From the NCBI GenBank assembly GCA_003138485.1, contig PLGF01000139.1:1-46236 (forward strand): a stretch of DNA of 46,236 nucleotides. Direction: 5' to 3'. Made by a program: the position numbers and the translations under genes. Each line of letters begins with the position of its first letter. Position 1 is the stretch's first letter. A model generated the notes under the pieces. That model did not search any database. It was not told the origin of the DNA and saw only the letters and a list, made by a program, of their open reading frames with translations. Below, piece after piece: positions 16,091 to 24,652 of the stretch. The DNA is from Verrucomicrobiales bacterium (GTDB taxonomy: Bacteria > Verrucomicrobiota > Verrucomicrobiia > Limisphaerales > Palsa-1400).

Positions 16091-16846
16091 ATGAAACTAC
16101 TTATCCTGGCCGCTGGCTATGCCACCCGCCTCTACCCGCTTACACTCACCCAGCCCAAACCCCTCCTTCCGGTCGCCGGCAAGCCCATGATCGACCATGT
16201 CTTGGACAACCTGGCTCCCATCGGCGGCATCGACCGCGTCTATGTCGTCACCAATGCCAAATTCGCCGGCCATTTCCAGAAATGGTCTGATCACTATCGC
16301 GCAACCAAATCCAACCTCAATTTCACCATCGTCAACGACGGCTCCACCGACGACACCAACAAGCTCGGCGCCATCGGGGACATCCACATGGTCATCACCA
16401 GCCAGAAGATCGACGATGACCTCATCGTCGTGGCGGGCGACAACCTCTTCAGTCAGAGCATGGAAGGTTTCGGCGCCTTTTGCCGGCAGGAGAAAGCCCC
16501 CGTCCTGGCGGTCTTTGACGTCGGCAGCCTCGAAGAAATCAAGAAGTACAATTCCATCACCCTCGATCCCCAGGGCAAAATCACCTTCTTCGAGGAAAAG
16601 CCCAAATCGCCCTCCAGCACCCTGACCGGCATCGCCCTCTACTACTACCCCAAATCCACCCTCCCCTTGATCCACCAGTACATCGCCGAAAAGAACAACC
16701 CGGACCAGCCGGGCCGCCTGGTGGAATGGCTTTACAAGCGTACCCCCGTCTATACCTGGCGCGTCCCCGGCCTTTGGTTCGACATCGGCTCCAAGGAAAG
16801 CCTGGAAGAGGCCAACACCATCTTCGCCAAGAGAACAGCCTCTTAA
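16091..16846 (+). CDS. Sugar-phosphate nucleotidyltransferase (RmlA-like)
   Basis: This 251-residue enzyme has the nucleotidyltransferase fold: LAAGYATRLYPLTLTQPKPL (residues 6-25) is the nucleotide-binding signature. It is followed by an acidic metal site in VVAGDNLF, then FFEEKPKSP and the substrate-site motif GLWFDIGSKESLEEAN. Such enzymes join a sugar-1-phosphate to a nucleoside triphosphate (UTP or dTTP) for cell-wall, capsule or LPS precursors. The exact sugar and base cannot be read from the sequence. It lacks the C-terminal hexapeptide domain of GlmU-type enzymes. Its tight placement after ptsI is unusual and suggests joint expression. Confidence 0.9.
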   Translation: MKLLILAAGYATRLYPLTLTQPKPLLPVAGKPMIDHVLDNLAPIGGIDRVYVVTNAKFAGHFQKWSDHYRATKSNLNFTIVNDGSTDDTNKLGAIGDIHMVITSQKIDDDLIVVAGDNLFSQSMEGFGAFCRQEKAPVLAVFDVGSLEEIKKYNSITLDPQGKITFFEEKPKSPSSTLTGIALYYYPKSTLPLIHQYIAEKNNPDQPGRLVEWLYKRTPVYTWRVPGLWFDIGSKESLEEANTIFAKRTAS

Positions 16847-17233
16847 ACCCAGTCAACCTTTGGCGGCCGATTCGACAACCGAAAGAGCCGATGAAACGGA
16901 TGGCGAACCACCAAACGGCTGGCCGTTCCGCTGCCGGCCCCGCCACCCTGCACCCGCCGCCACGGGCCTGGATGTGGGAACACAATGGCCGCCGCAAAAT
17001 CGACCAGCATGATCCCCATATTGTGAATGTGTCTATTATCTGAAATAATGGATTTACGCATATAGATAATCCTAGCCAAATGCGCGGCCATCAGCTATGG
17101 GGTGTTTCCCTACCGCCGACGTCGAAACGCAAGCCGCGCGTTCGCAGAGCATGGAATCACCATCGGAAATTGAAGCCAATTGCGGCAGAGTTGGTTCCTG
17201 GCTGATTTTACGAGGAAAAACGCGGTCATTGAA
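16847..17233. other. Intergenic stretch before tRNA-Lys
   Basis: This holds 387 bp without a supported gene. It includes an AT-rich patch (about 17030-17075). I see no strong promoter, hairpin or conserved-looking frame. Confidence 0.3.
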
Positions 17234-17309
17234 TGGTGGGTTGGCCGGGACTCGAACCCGGGACCAATGCCTTAAAAGGGCACTGCTCTACCAACTGAGC
17301 TACCAACCC
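17234..17309 (-). tRNA. tRNA-Lys (anticodon TTT), CCA encoded
   Basis: Read on the minus strand, the acceptor stem GGGTTGG pairs with CCAACCC. The D arm is GCTC-AGTTGGTA-GAGC and the anticodon arm GTGCC-CTTTTAA-GGCAT, placing TTT at positions 34-36. The T arm is CCGGG-TTCGAGT-CCCGG, the discriminator is A and the CCA tail is encoded. All stems are closed, with a single G-T pair in the anticodon stem. The total is 76 nt. It reads AAA and AAG lysine codons. It stands alone. Confidence 0.97.
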
Positions 17310-17753
17310 ATCATACGCAAATTCAAGCATTTGCGGCATTCCTCACGCCGCCGGCAAATCCCAAAATCCCCGCGCCTGCCCGAATCTTCGGGCGGTTACT
17401 ATGCCGCACAAAAACGCAGAGGCAAGCAGTTTTGCGAGGGAGTCAAACTTCCATTTACCTTGACTGGGTTTGACTGGGCTTGACCAGCCCGGCGGCCCAT
17501 CCCGCAGGCAAGTCAGCCCAGCAATTCGCTCCCTTATGGGCAAGCGGCTTTGCATTGCGCATTTTGCACGCGGCCATTCCAGCATAGTTCCACCGAGTTT
17601 GCCAACCGCCCGGCGGATCAAAACGAAAAGGGTGCGGGAATTGTTGTACACAATAAATGAAAGTACACTTTCCACAGAAAAACCAATGTTAAACGTTAAA
17701 GCCGATAATCATCGGAGATGTCTGTCACCCCCAATACAAGAGAGAAGAATTTG
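17310..17753. other. Intergenic stretch after tRNA-Lys
   Basis: This is 444 bp without a supported gene. The direct repeat TTGACTGGG occurs twice near 17459-17478. No promoter or RNA structure is strong enough to call. Confidence 0.3.
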
Positions 17754-17859
17754 CCCGCAGAACACGCGGAATGACGCAGAACAAAAAAAGAAGCAGTGTT
17801 GGTTTTTTCGAGGCTTTGAGCATTTCGTTTTTTCTGCGCCATTCCGCGTGTTCTGCGGG
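17754..17859. repeat. Long inverted repeat with 28-bp arms
   Basis: The arm starting CCCGCAGAACACGCGGAATG at 17754 is the inverse complement of the arm ending at 17859 (CATTCCGCGTGTTCTGCGGG). There is one mismatch over about 28 bp, and a loop of about 46 bp holds poly-A and poly-T flanks. It lies 50 bp past the stop of the SIMPL gene and could end its transcript. Its shape also fits a small dispersed palindromic element. Confidence 0.6.
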
Positions 17860-17909
17860 CTGCTCTTTGTCAGTATAATGAGACGCGCCGCTTGGGATTC
17901 ATGGAGGTC

Positions 17910-18649
17910 TCATTGGATCAGGAATGTCACGCTGACCGAGGCGGCCACGCTGATCTGGCCGACGGAAAGGGTGTCGCCGGCGAAATCGGACGGGCCGCCT
18001 TCGTTTTGAACGGCGTTTTGACTCCCGTTGAATCCATTGCCCCCCCCTGGCCGCCCCAATAATTCCTCGATGAACCCCACCAGCCTCCGGATTCGTTGGC
18101 GCTGATGTTGGCGGGTTTGCCGCACTGGACGCCCAGCTCGTTGCACAGCGCTTCGGCTTTTTCCCTGGCGGCGCGGATGGCCATCGCGCGCGCCTGGTCG
18201 CGGTATTTGCGCAGTTGCGTGGTGCGGAAATCAATGTTGTGAACATGGTTCACGCCGTTGTTGAGCAGGCCGGTCAGGATGGGTTCAAGATTGGTGACGG
18301 TCGTCAGTTTGATCTCGATGGATTTGCGGACGATGTAAACCACCGGTTTGATGCGCGAGCTGTTGTAGTCGTATTCCGGCGAAACGCTGATGAAATCGGT
18401 CTGCACGTCCTTGTCCGGCACGCCGCTGGCTCTGAGAAATTTGAGCGCGCTTGCGATGCGTTCGTCGTGCTGGCTTTTGGCAATGTTCAAATCAGCATCG
18501 CGGGTTTCCACGCCGACGCTGAGGCGGACCTCGTCCGGCGCGACTTTGACTTCCGCCGAACCGCTCACGCTGATTTGCGGCGTTTGCGAAAAGGCGGGCG
18601 TGAGCGGCAAGGCGAGCAGGGCGAGCATGGGCAGCAATTTTATTTTCAT
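17910..18649 (-). CDS. SIMPL (DUF541) domain secreted protein, frameshifted near the C-terminus
   Basis: The product begins with a signal peptide (MKIKLLPMLALLALPLTPAF, cleavage near FSQ). The SIMPL fold follows: ISVSGSAEVKVAPDEVRLSV, then DKDVQTDFISVSPEY, and a long helix DQARAMAIRAAREKAEALC. These proteins sit in the periplasm or envelope, and their biochemical role is unclear. As read, the frame continues to 17927 with an unlikely Pro/Arg tail. Removing one base from the eight-G run (plus-strand C run at 18040-18047, about codon 201) restores a typical family ending, DTLSVGQISVAASVSVTF, with a stop at 17910-17912. The coordinates given are for the restored gene. The cause may be sequencing error, a real mutation or slippage in the homopolymer. 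Confidence 0.85.
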
Positions 18650-18784
18650 AATTGGTTGGGCGTGATATCAGCCTCAATACTCCCAAACCGCCTGAAAAAG
18701 CGAGCGGATTTTGGCAGAGGATTTGTCACTAATTCATCTTTCCAGGCACGGGCGGGCGCAAAAAGCGGACCAGATTCGTCATCT

Positions 18785-19417
18785 TCATCCTGCCAACCCA
18801 GCCGGCCCTGACAGATGCTGCCATCCCTCCCGGAACAACAGGAGCGCGAAGAAAACCAACAGCGCCGCAAGGACGCGCATAACCACCCGAAAGGGCCGCC
18901 CGGCCAGCCAGTCGCGGGAGCGCGCGGCCAGCAGCACCACCCCCACCTTCGAGCCGACCAGCAGCAGGTAAAAGCCGCATAGGAAGGCGACGGCGGTTGG
19001 CCAACTCCGCGCCATCGCCTTCGCCAGGGTCGCCGCCCCAACGGTCAGCCAGAACAGCCACGGGTGCGGGTTGAGCAGATTGGTCAGAATTCCCTTGAAC
19101 CACGAGCCGGGGTGTTCAGCCGGGACTTCAGCGGCCACACGCACGGGGCGGAAGCCATCCCAAGCCAGGTACAGGATGAAGGCTCCCCCTGCAATGGACA
19201 CGATGCCGAGCAAGGGGCGGACTTGCGCAGACTTCGCCGCCAGCGCCAGAGCAAGAGCGATGATCGGGGCATCGGTGATCAGCGGGGTCAGGGCGATCTT
19301 GCAGCCTTCGCGCGCGCCATGCCGCAGTGTTTGCGCCAGCACCAGGGCCAGCAGGGGACCGGGGGCAAGCCCGCAGAAGAGGCCCAAGAGGACGCCAGAT
19401 GCCAAAGCCGTCATCAT
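18785..19417 (-). CDS. LysE/RhtB family amino-acid exporter
   Basis: This 210-residue inner-membrane protein has about six hydrophobic segments and the LysE-family start (LLGLFCGLAPGPLLALVLAQTL, the 'PGP' loop). The central motif LTNLLNPHPWLFWLTVGAATL matches the family's conserved 'NP...F' region. Members export amino acids or related metabolites by proton exchange. The substrate cannot be predicted here. It begins with two adjacent ATG codons (19417 and 19414). Neighbours do not suggest a specific substrate. Confidence 0.85.
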   Translation of the reverse strand: MMTALASGVLLGLFCGLAPGPLLALVLAQTLRHGAREGCKIALTPLITDAPIIALALALAAKSAQVRPLLGIVSIAGGAFILYLAWDGFRPVRVAAEVPAEHPGSWFKGILTNLLNPHPWLFWLTVGAATLAKAMARSWPTAVAFLCGFYLLLVGSKVGVVLLAARSRDWLAGRPFRVVMRVLAALLVFFALLLFREGWQHLSGPAGLAG

Positions 19418-19614
19418 TTTGGCGGTTCCAGCGATTTCATTGAGCCATCATTGTAAATTGCGAGTGACATCGCAACGCCGGAAATCGGTTTGAAGAACGC
19501 GGCATCCGGGTTGGCGCTTTAATTCCTTCTGCGCCGGCACAAAGGCCAGTATTATCGCAAGCGCTATCCTACTCTTTCGTTCGCGCAGGCGGCTTCAAAA
19601 GGCGCTCCGGGAGG

Positions 19615-20895
19615 TCAACAATAAACCAGGAGGGACTGGGAGATCGGGTTGATGCGGTCGTAGTTGAGGAGTTTGTCGATGTAGGTTGCGCTCAGGCGCT
19701 GGCCATCGGGGATGAGGAGCATGCCGTTCTCGCTGTAGATTCCCTCCGCCAGGACCATTCCGGGCCGCAGGTCACCCAGGAGGACGGCCCGCTGTTTGCC
19801 AGGCACGACGGCTTTGGGGACAGTGCGCAGAAAGACGCGGGCGGCGGCCGGATCGAAGGCGGACCCGCTGCCCTGGCTGATGAGTTCGGCGGCGAGCCTG
19901 GGATCGAGGTTGGATTCGGAATGGGCCACGGCGACGGCCAGCAAACGCGCCAGCCACGGAATGTTCTCGCCGCTCAGGTGATCGGGATAACCCCCGCCGT
20001 CAAAGCGCTCGTGATGGCCGCGAATGGTGGGGCCGACGGAGGTGAGGTGATGGACGAACTTGGCCAATTCCTCGCCCAGGACCGGGTGGTGGTGTATCAG
20101 CCGCCACTCGGCTTCGGTCAAGGAATCGGGCGCATCCTGCCACTTTTTGATTAACAGGCGCGGGATGCCGACCAGGCCGATGTCGTAGATGTGGGCGCTG
20201 ATTTCGAGGGATTGTTTTTGATCGGCGCTCAAATCGGCGCCCTCCGCCATGGCGGCGCAAAGAGAGGTGACCCTGCGGGCCTGGTTGCCCAGGGTCGGAT
20301 AAAAGGTGCGCATGGTCTGAACGCACAGGTGAATGGAGCGGCGGAGATTTTCCGCCTGGGCGCGGGTGAATTCCTGCAATTGCGCGTTCTGCTCGGCAAC
20401 CCGGGCGACCTGGCCTTCCAGGGCGCGGTTGAGGTCCGTCAACTGGGCGTTCATGGCCTGGGTGGCGGCGTGGAGGCGGGCGTTGCTGGAAATCAACTCG
20501 AAGCGTTGCACCGCGTTCTTGACCGTGGCGAGCAATTCCTCGCGCAGCCAGGGTTTGACGATGAAGCGGTAGATTTCGCCTTTGTTGATGGCGTCGATGA
20601 CGGTGCTCAGACTCAGGACGGCGGTGATCAGGATGCGGGTGGCATCGGGCTGGATTTCCCGGACCTGGGCCAGGAATTCAAGGCCGGAAACCATCGGCAT
20701 TTGCTGGTCGGTGATGACGACGGAGAAGGGCTGCTGCTTGAGGACGCTGAGGGCGTGGATGGCGTGCGGGGACGGCACAACTTGGTAGCCCTCGCGCAAC
20801 AAGGTGTCGCGCAAGGCCACCAGAACAATCTCCTCGTCATCCACGATCAGGATGGGAGGGACCGCCTCGGGCGGTTTGTGCGGATCGACAGGCAT
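19615..20895 (-). CDS. Response regulator with degenerate HD-GYP-like output domain
   Basis: This 426-residue cytosolic protein follows the histidine kinase gene by a few bases. A receiver domain (residues about 14-130) has the acidic pair in LIVDDEE, phospho-acceptor Asp63 in VVITDQQMP and Lys114 in FIVKPW. A coiled coil (about 140-185) leads to an HD-GYP-like domain with HHHPVLGEEL, RGHHERFDGGGYP and a preserved GYP. Two metal-ligand positions are altered. The usual GHS..RV is GNQARRV, and the HD of 'HDIGK' is YDIGL (Tyr237-Asp238). The later 'D..DA' is AVAHSES. Loss of cyclic-di-GMP phosphodiesterase activity is therefore likely. The frame opens with TTG at 20898; ATG 20895 is chosen. Confidence 0.88.
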   Translation of the reverse strand: MPVDPHKPPEAVPPILIVDDEEIVLVALRDTLLREGYQVVPSPHAIHALSVLKQQPFSVVITDQQMPMVSGLEFLAQVREIQPDATRILITAVLSLSTVIDAINKGEIYRFIVKPWLREELLATVKNAVQRFELISSNARLHAATQAMNAQLTDLNRALEGQVARVAEQNAQLQEFTRAQAENLRRSIHLCVQTMRTFYPTLGNQARRVTSLCAAMAEGADLSADQKQSLEISAHIYDIGLVGIPRLLIKKWQDAPDSLTEAEWRLIHHHPVLGEELAKFVHHLTSVGPTIRGHHERFDGGGYPDHLSGENIPWLARLLAVAVAHSESNLDPRLAAELISQGSGSAFDPAAARVFLRTVPKAVVPGKQRAVLLGDLRPGMVLAEGIYSENGMLLIPDGQRLSATYIDKLLNYDRINPISQSLLVYC

Positions 20896-20902
20896 CAATT
20901 AC

Positions 20903-22885
20903 TCAGCCATTTTGGTCAAAAAAAGCCTTTAGCTTAATTAACATATCGGCTTCGGACAGGTCAGGGTTAAGGACCAGATCGACATCCTTGAGCAACTGGC
21001 TCCCCAAATCGTCCTGGTTGCACCCCGCTGGTTTCAACACGATTTTCAGGTCTTTGTTCTGCTGGCGGACATCGCCGGGAAGGGAGCTTAGGGCGGGATC
21101 GTTGGGTTCGGCAAGCAGCAAGACGCCCGCAAAGTGGTAGTCCGCGGATTGAAGGAGATCGGCCAGGATGTCGGAGGACGAAGCAACGACGATGTGGTAC
21201 TCATGGGAGCGGAGCAGTTCGGCTGTTTTTTCGAGCATTTCACCGCATTGGCCCACCAAAAGGAGGCTGCGCCGGGCCGGTCGCGCGCGGCTCTCCTCCT
21301 GGCGCCGCGCCGACTCGGAGAAATCCGCTTCCGGCAGCCACAGACAAAAACTGGTGCCGCCTCCCTCGGTGGAATTGACCGAAATCAACCCCTGGTGTTT
21401 TTCTATCGCGATGCGGGCGTTGTAGAGGCCCAGGCCGGAGCCTTTGGCCTTGGTGGTGAAAAAGGGGTCGAAAATGGAGGGCAAATGACGCTGTTTGATG
21501 CCGCAGCCGGTGTCTTGAATCGTCAGGCAGATGCACGGCAGCCGGGGCGTCACGCCTTTCTTGTTTTCCAGAGGCGGCAACTCATCGTGCCGGGAGGTGC
21601 GCAGCGTCAGGCAACCGCCCTGGGGCATCGAGTCCGCCGCGTTGAGCATGAGGTTGATGACCACCTGGCGGAATTCCACCACGTCCAGATAGACGGGCAG
21701 TTGGACGGCGGCCAGTTCGGTTTTGACCTGGATGCGGCGCGGCAGAATCTTGGTGACCAGTTCGACCAGGTCGTTGGCGATGTCGTTGAGATTATGATAC
21801 TGCCGCTCGCCGGTCTGGCCCAAGTGCAGATTGATCATGCGCTGCACCAATTGGCTGGCTTGCAACGAGCTTTTCTTGATGAGGGACAACCCCTCGTGAA
21901 AGGGATGGATGGGACCCATATCGCTCAGGAACGATTCGCTCAACGAATGGATGCCCGCGATGATGTTGGTGAAGTCGTGCGCCATGCCCAGCGTAAGGAC
22001 CGCCAGTGTCTCCTTCCACGCGGCGGTGGAAAGACGCTTCTCGGCAATGGTCTGCCGGGTGACATCCAGCCAGACGACCTCGTAGCCGAGCAGGAGACCG
22101 CTCTGGGAAATGGCCGGCTGGCGGTGTTCAAGGATATAAGCGACGCGCCCGGTGCCGGCGTGCCGGATGCGATAAGTATTGGTGACAGCGCTGCTGGTGA
22201 GCACGGCGCGCTTGAACTGGTGCCGCAATTCCGCGACGTCCCCTTCATGGACCAGGTCCCAGAAACGCCCGGGTTTGCCGGGCCAGTCCGCCGCGTCGAT
22301 GCCGGTGAGTTCCTTGATGTTGGGGCTGGCAAACTGCAGGCTGAAATCGGGGCGCTGGCTGAAAATGACGCACGGCCAGCGGCGCGTCAGGCCATCCAGG
22401 CGCGCCTCGGCGCGCAAGAGGCGCACGAACATTTCGCGCCGGGCGGCATCGTTGCTCAAATGCTCGTCCCAGATGCCCTCCTCCAACTCCGCCAGCGGCG
22501 GGAGCGTAGAGCTGAGGCGGACAAAGCGGCTCTGGTTGCAGGCCGCGGATTCCAGGGTGAACCACTGCGCCGAATGCGCGTGGTCAGACGCCAATTTGAG
22601 GTTCAGCCGCTCGAAGGGCGCGGCGCTTTCGCGCACGGGGCCAAGCGATTTTTTCCAATCCGGCGAAACCGCGGCCATCGTGTCCCAAAACGACTTTCCG
22701 ACCAGGCTGCCGGGGGGTTGTTCGAGCCAACTGCTCAAAGGCTCGTTGACGGCCAGCATCCGGCCGGCGGCATCAAGGGTGGCGATGCCGCCCTCGAGCC
22801 AAATCCGGGGCATGAACGATTCCAGGGATTTTTTTGGCGCCGGAGCACTTTTGGCCGGCTCAACTTTTGGCAGTTCGACTTGCAC
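20903..22885 (-). CDS. PAS-containing histidine kinase with degenerate C-terminal receiver
   Basis: This 660-residue protein has no clear membrane segment. Two PAS-like regions lie at about 25-120 and 170-280 (FASPNIKELTGIDAADWPGK). The histidine-kinase core follows: H-box LGMAHDFTNIIAGI with His303, N-box VVINLMLNAADSM, DTGCGI, IFDPFFTTK and GSGLGLYNARIAIEK. Residues about 538-660 have receiver-like topology (SLLLVGQCGEMLEKTAELLR) but lack the acidic pair and phospho-Asp, so they are probably a docking or non-phosphorylated module. The start codon is GTG at 22885 with GGAGG further upstream. The stop lies just before the response-regulator start, a two-gene signalling operon. Confidence 0.9.
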   Translation of the reverse strand: MQVELPKVEPAKSAPAPKKSLESFMPRIWLEGGIATLDAAGRMLAVNEPLSSWLEQPPGSLVGKSFWDTMAAVSPDWKKSLGPVRESAAPFERLNLKLASDHAHSAQWFTLESAACNQSRFVRLSSTLPPLAELEEGIWDEHLSNDAARREMFVRLLRAEARLDGLTRRWPCVIFSQRPDFSLQFASPNIKELTGIDAADWPGKPGRFWDLVHEGDVAELRHQFKRAVLTSSAVTNTYRIRHAGTGRVAYILEHRQPAISQSGLLLGYEVVWLDVTRQTIAEKRLSTAAWKETLAVLTLGMAHDFTNIIAGIHSLSESFLSDMGPIHPFHEGLSLIKKSSLQASQLVQRMINLHLGQTGERQYHNLNDIANDLVELVTKILPRRIQVKTELAAVQLPVYLDVVEFRQVVINLMLNAADSMPQGGCLTLRTSRHDELPPLENKKGVTPRLPCICLTIQDTGCGIKQRHLPSIFDPFFTTKAKGSGLGLYNARIAIEKHQGLISVNSTEGGGTSFCLWLPEADFSESARRQEESRARPARRSLLLVGQCGEMLEKTAELLRSHEYHIVVASSSDILADLLQSADYHFAGVLLLAEPNDPALSSLPGDVRQQNKDLKIVLKPAGCNQDDLGSQLLKDVDLVLNPDLSEADMLIKLKAFFDQNG

Positions 22886-23046
22886 GGCTATGAGTTTAGT
22901 GCCTCCAGCTTAGAACGTCCGGCTGGCAACTCAATCGCAAAATGAAAGAATCGGCTCTGTCCAGAGCGCCAGGCGGCGCCGCCTGTGCGGTGAAACGCCC
23001 ATGTTTGGAGACTTGTTCCAGCGATAATCCGTGATAAGTTCCCCCA

Positions 23047-24054
23047 GTGAGCAAGACGAACATAGCGCCGGGGAAACAACTGAAAATGGTGACTTGCGGA
23101 AGGTGCCAGTCCAAGACGTTCATTTCGGGCGACTTGGCCCCTTTCGCCACGGAGGAGTGCAAGAAGTGCGGCCATCCGGTCATGCTGCCGGTCCTGCTGC
23201 GCAATTTTGAATTGCGCACGATCATCGCCTCGGGCGGCATGGGGACCGTTTACACGGCGCTGGACACCAAGTTGCAGCGCGACGTGGCGTTGAAGATGAT
23301 GAAGCGCGAAATGGCCGCCGATCCGGAGATCATGCAAGGCTTTTATCGCGAAGCCCGCGCGGCGGCCTCGCTCAACCACACCAATATCATCCATATTTAC
23401 AGCTTTGACGAATGGGACTCCCTGCCCTATCTGGTCATGGAGCTGGCCAACCACGGCAGCCTCGACCATCGCATCGAGCAGGAGGGCGTCGTCGATGAAT
23501 TGCACGTCCTGGACGTCGGCATCAAAATGGCCTCCGCCCTGGCCTCCGCCTTGAAGCACAACCTCCTCCACCGGGACATCAAGCCTGGCAATATTTTATA
23601 CAACGCCGAGGGCGAGCCTAAGCTGATTGATTTCGGTCTGGTCCGCGACGCCGAAACCGACAACGTCTGGGAACAGCACGTTTGGGGCACCGTCTATTAC
23701 GTCGCCCCGGAAAAAGTCGAGCGCAAAGGAGAGGATTTCCACTCCGACATGTACAGCCTGGGTGCCACGCTTTACCACGCGATCACCGGCCACGTCCCCT
23801 TCGAGGCGGCCACCAACGAAGAGGTACTGGCGGCGCATGTCCAGACGCCCTTGACGCCGCCAAATCTTGTCGTGCCTGCCATCAGCGAGGCGACCAGCAC
23901 GGCCCTGCTCACGGCCATGGCCAAGCGGCCTGACGACCGATTCAAAACGTATGACGAAATGCAGATGGCGCTCGAAGCCGCGCGCTCGCAGTTGATGGTG
24001 CGGCGGTTCAGCCAGGATGGCGGCGCCGCTCCCGGAAAAAGCTGGTGGCATTAA
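23047..24054 (+). CDS. Hanks-type Ser/Thr protein kinase with N-terminal zinc ribbon
   Basis: This 335-residue kinase starts at GTG 23047, divergent from the histidine kinase gene. Cys17-x-x-Cys20 and Cys38-x-x-Cys41 form a zinc-ribbon-like head. The kinase domain (about 54-320) has the glycine loop ASGGMGTVY, Lys83 in VALKMM, Glu102 in the C-helix, the catalytic HRDIKPGN (His175 to Asp177), DFG at 195-197, and an APE motif. The end is short and basic, with no transmembrane segment and no PASTA or sensor domain. Such kinases phosphorylate Ser/Thr of partner proteins, and the target is unknown. The FHA protein at 34.7 kb would be a possible phospho-reader (inference). Confidence 0.93.
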   Translation: MSKTNIAPGKQLKMVTCGRCQSKTFISGDLAPFATEECKKCGHPVMLPVLLRNFELRTIIASGGMGTVYTALDTKLQRDVALKMMKREMAADPEIMQGFYREARAAASLNHTNIIHIYSFDEWDSLPYLVMELANHGSLDHRIEQEGVVDELHVLDVGIKMASALASALKHNLLHRDIKPGNILYNAEGEPKLIDFGLVRDAETDNVWEQHVWGTVYYVAPEKVERKGEDFHSDMYSLGATLYHAITGHVPFEAATNEEVLAAHVQTPLTPPNLVVPAISEATSTALLTAMAKRPDDRFKTYDEMQMALEAARSQLMVRRFSQDGGAAPGKSWWH

Positions 24055-24073
24055 GTGGGCCGGTAAAAATAAC

Positions 24074-24112
24074 CAGGCGGAAAACACGCCGTCCCGGCCT
24101 GTCTTCCGCCTG
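24074..24112. terminator. Inverted repeat between convergent genes
   Basis: CAGGCGGAA (24074-24082) and TTCCGCCTG (24104-24112) are perfect complements with a 21-nt loop. They lie between the ends of the kinase gene and the DUF5666-like gene. No T-run follows, so termination is only plausible. Confidence 0.4.
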
Positions 24113-24143
24113 AATCGTCAAATCGAATTTCGCGCTCGTGCCG

Positions 24144-24545
24144 TTACTTCGTGTCCGGAGTCGCCGCCGCCTTGGGCGCCGGAGGAACGGCGATGCGCAA
24201 AGTGGTCGCCGTCCAGACGCCGTCATCGCCTTTCTTGCCCTGGCCGTTCACGTTGAGTCCCACGGCGGCATCGGCGAACGTCGCGGCTTCCCGCCCCTTG
24301 GTAATCTTTGTGGCGGACCCGATTTTGACCTTCGTTTCAGCCCCGCCCCTGGCGGCCGCCAGGGTGAGGGTCATGGTGGCGCTATCCACCGCGGAAATCT
24401 TGCCCCGGAAACCCGGGGTGCGCGCCGCCCTTGCGGGAGCAGTGTTGGTGGAAGCGTTGGTGGAGGCGTTTTGGGCGCCCGCCGGCAATGAGGTTAGCGC
24501 GGCGGCCGCGATCAGGGTCAGGCAAAGTTTTGTAATTGACTTCAT
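24144..24545 (-). CDS. Small secreted DUF5666-like protein
   Basis: This 133-residue product has a signal peptide (MKSITKLCLTLIAAAALTSL, cleavage near AGA-QN). A low-complexity Asn/Ala/Thr stretch follows, then an OB-like beta region GFRGKISAVDSATMTLTLA and a closing KVKIGSATKITKG. This resembles DUF5666, small periplasmic or surface domains of unknown function. The Ala/Pro-rich tail is probably disordered. It lies 107 bp after the end of waaA on the same strand; whether the two share a transcript is unclear. Confidence 0.7.
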   Translation of the reverse strand: MKSITKLCLTLIAAAALTSLPAGAQNASTNASTNTAPARAARTPGFRGKISAVDSATMTLTLAAARGGAETKVKIGSATKITKGREAATFADAAVGLNVNGQGKKGDDGVWTATTLRIAVPPAPKAAATPDTK

Positions 24546-24652
24546 AGGTTATTTTGTTTGTGTCGCACTGTAACTATCAGTGTTTTGAAACTTCGCCCAT
24601 CGTAACAGCCTGCCGTGGAATGGCAAGCGGTTTTTTCCCAAAGTCAGGCCGC

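Noticed and set aside
21134..22945. 603-codon frame opposite the histidine kinase
   Set aside because: It is a shadow of a gene with complete kinase motifs.
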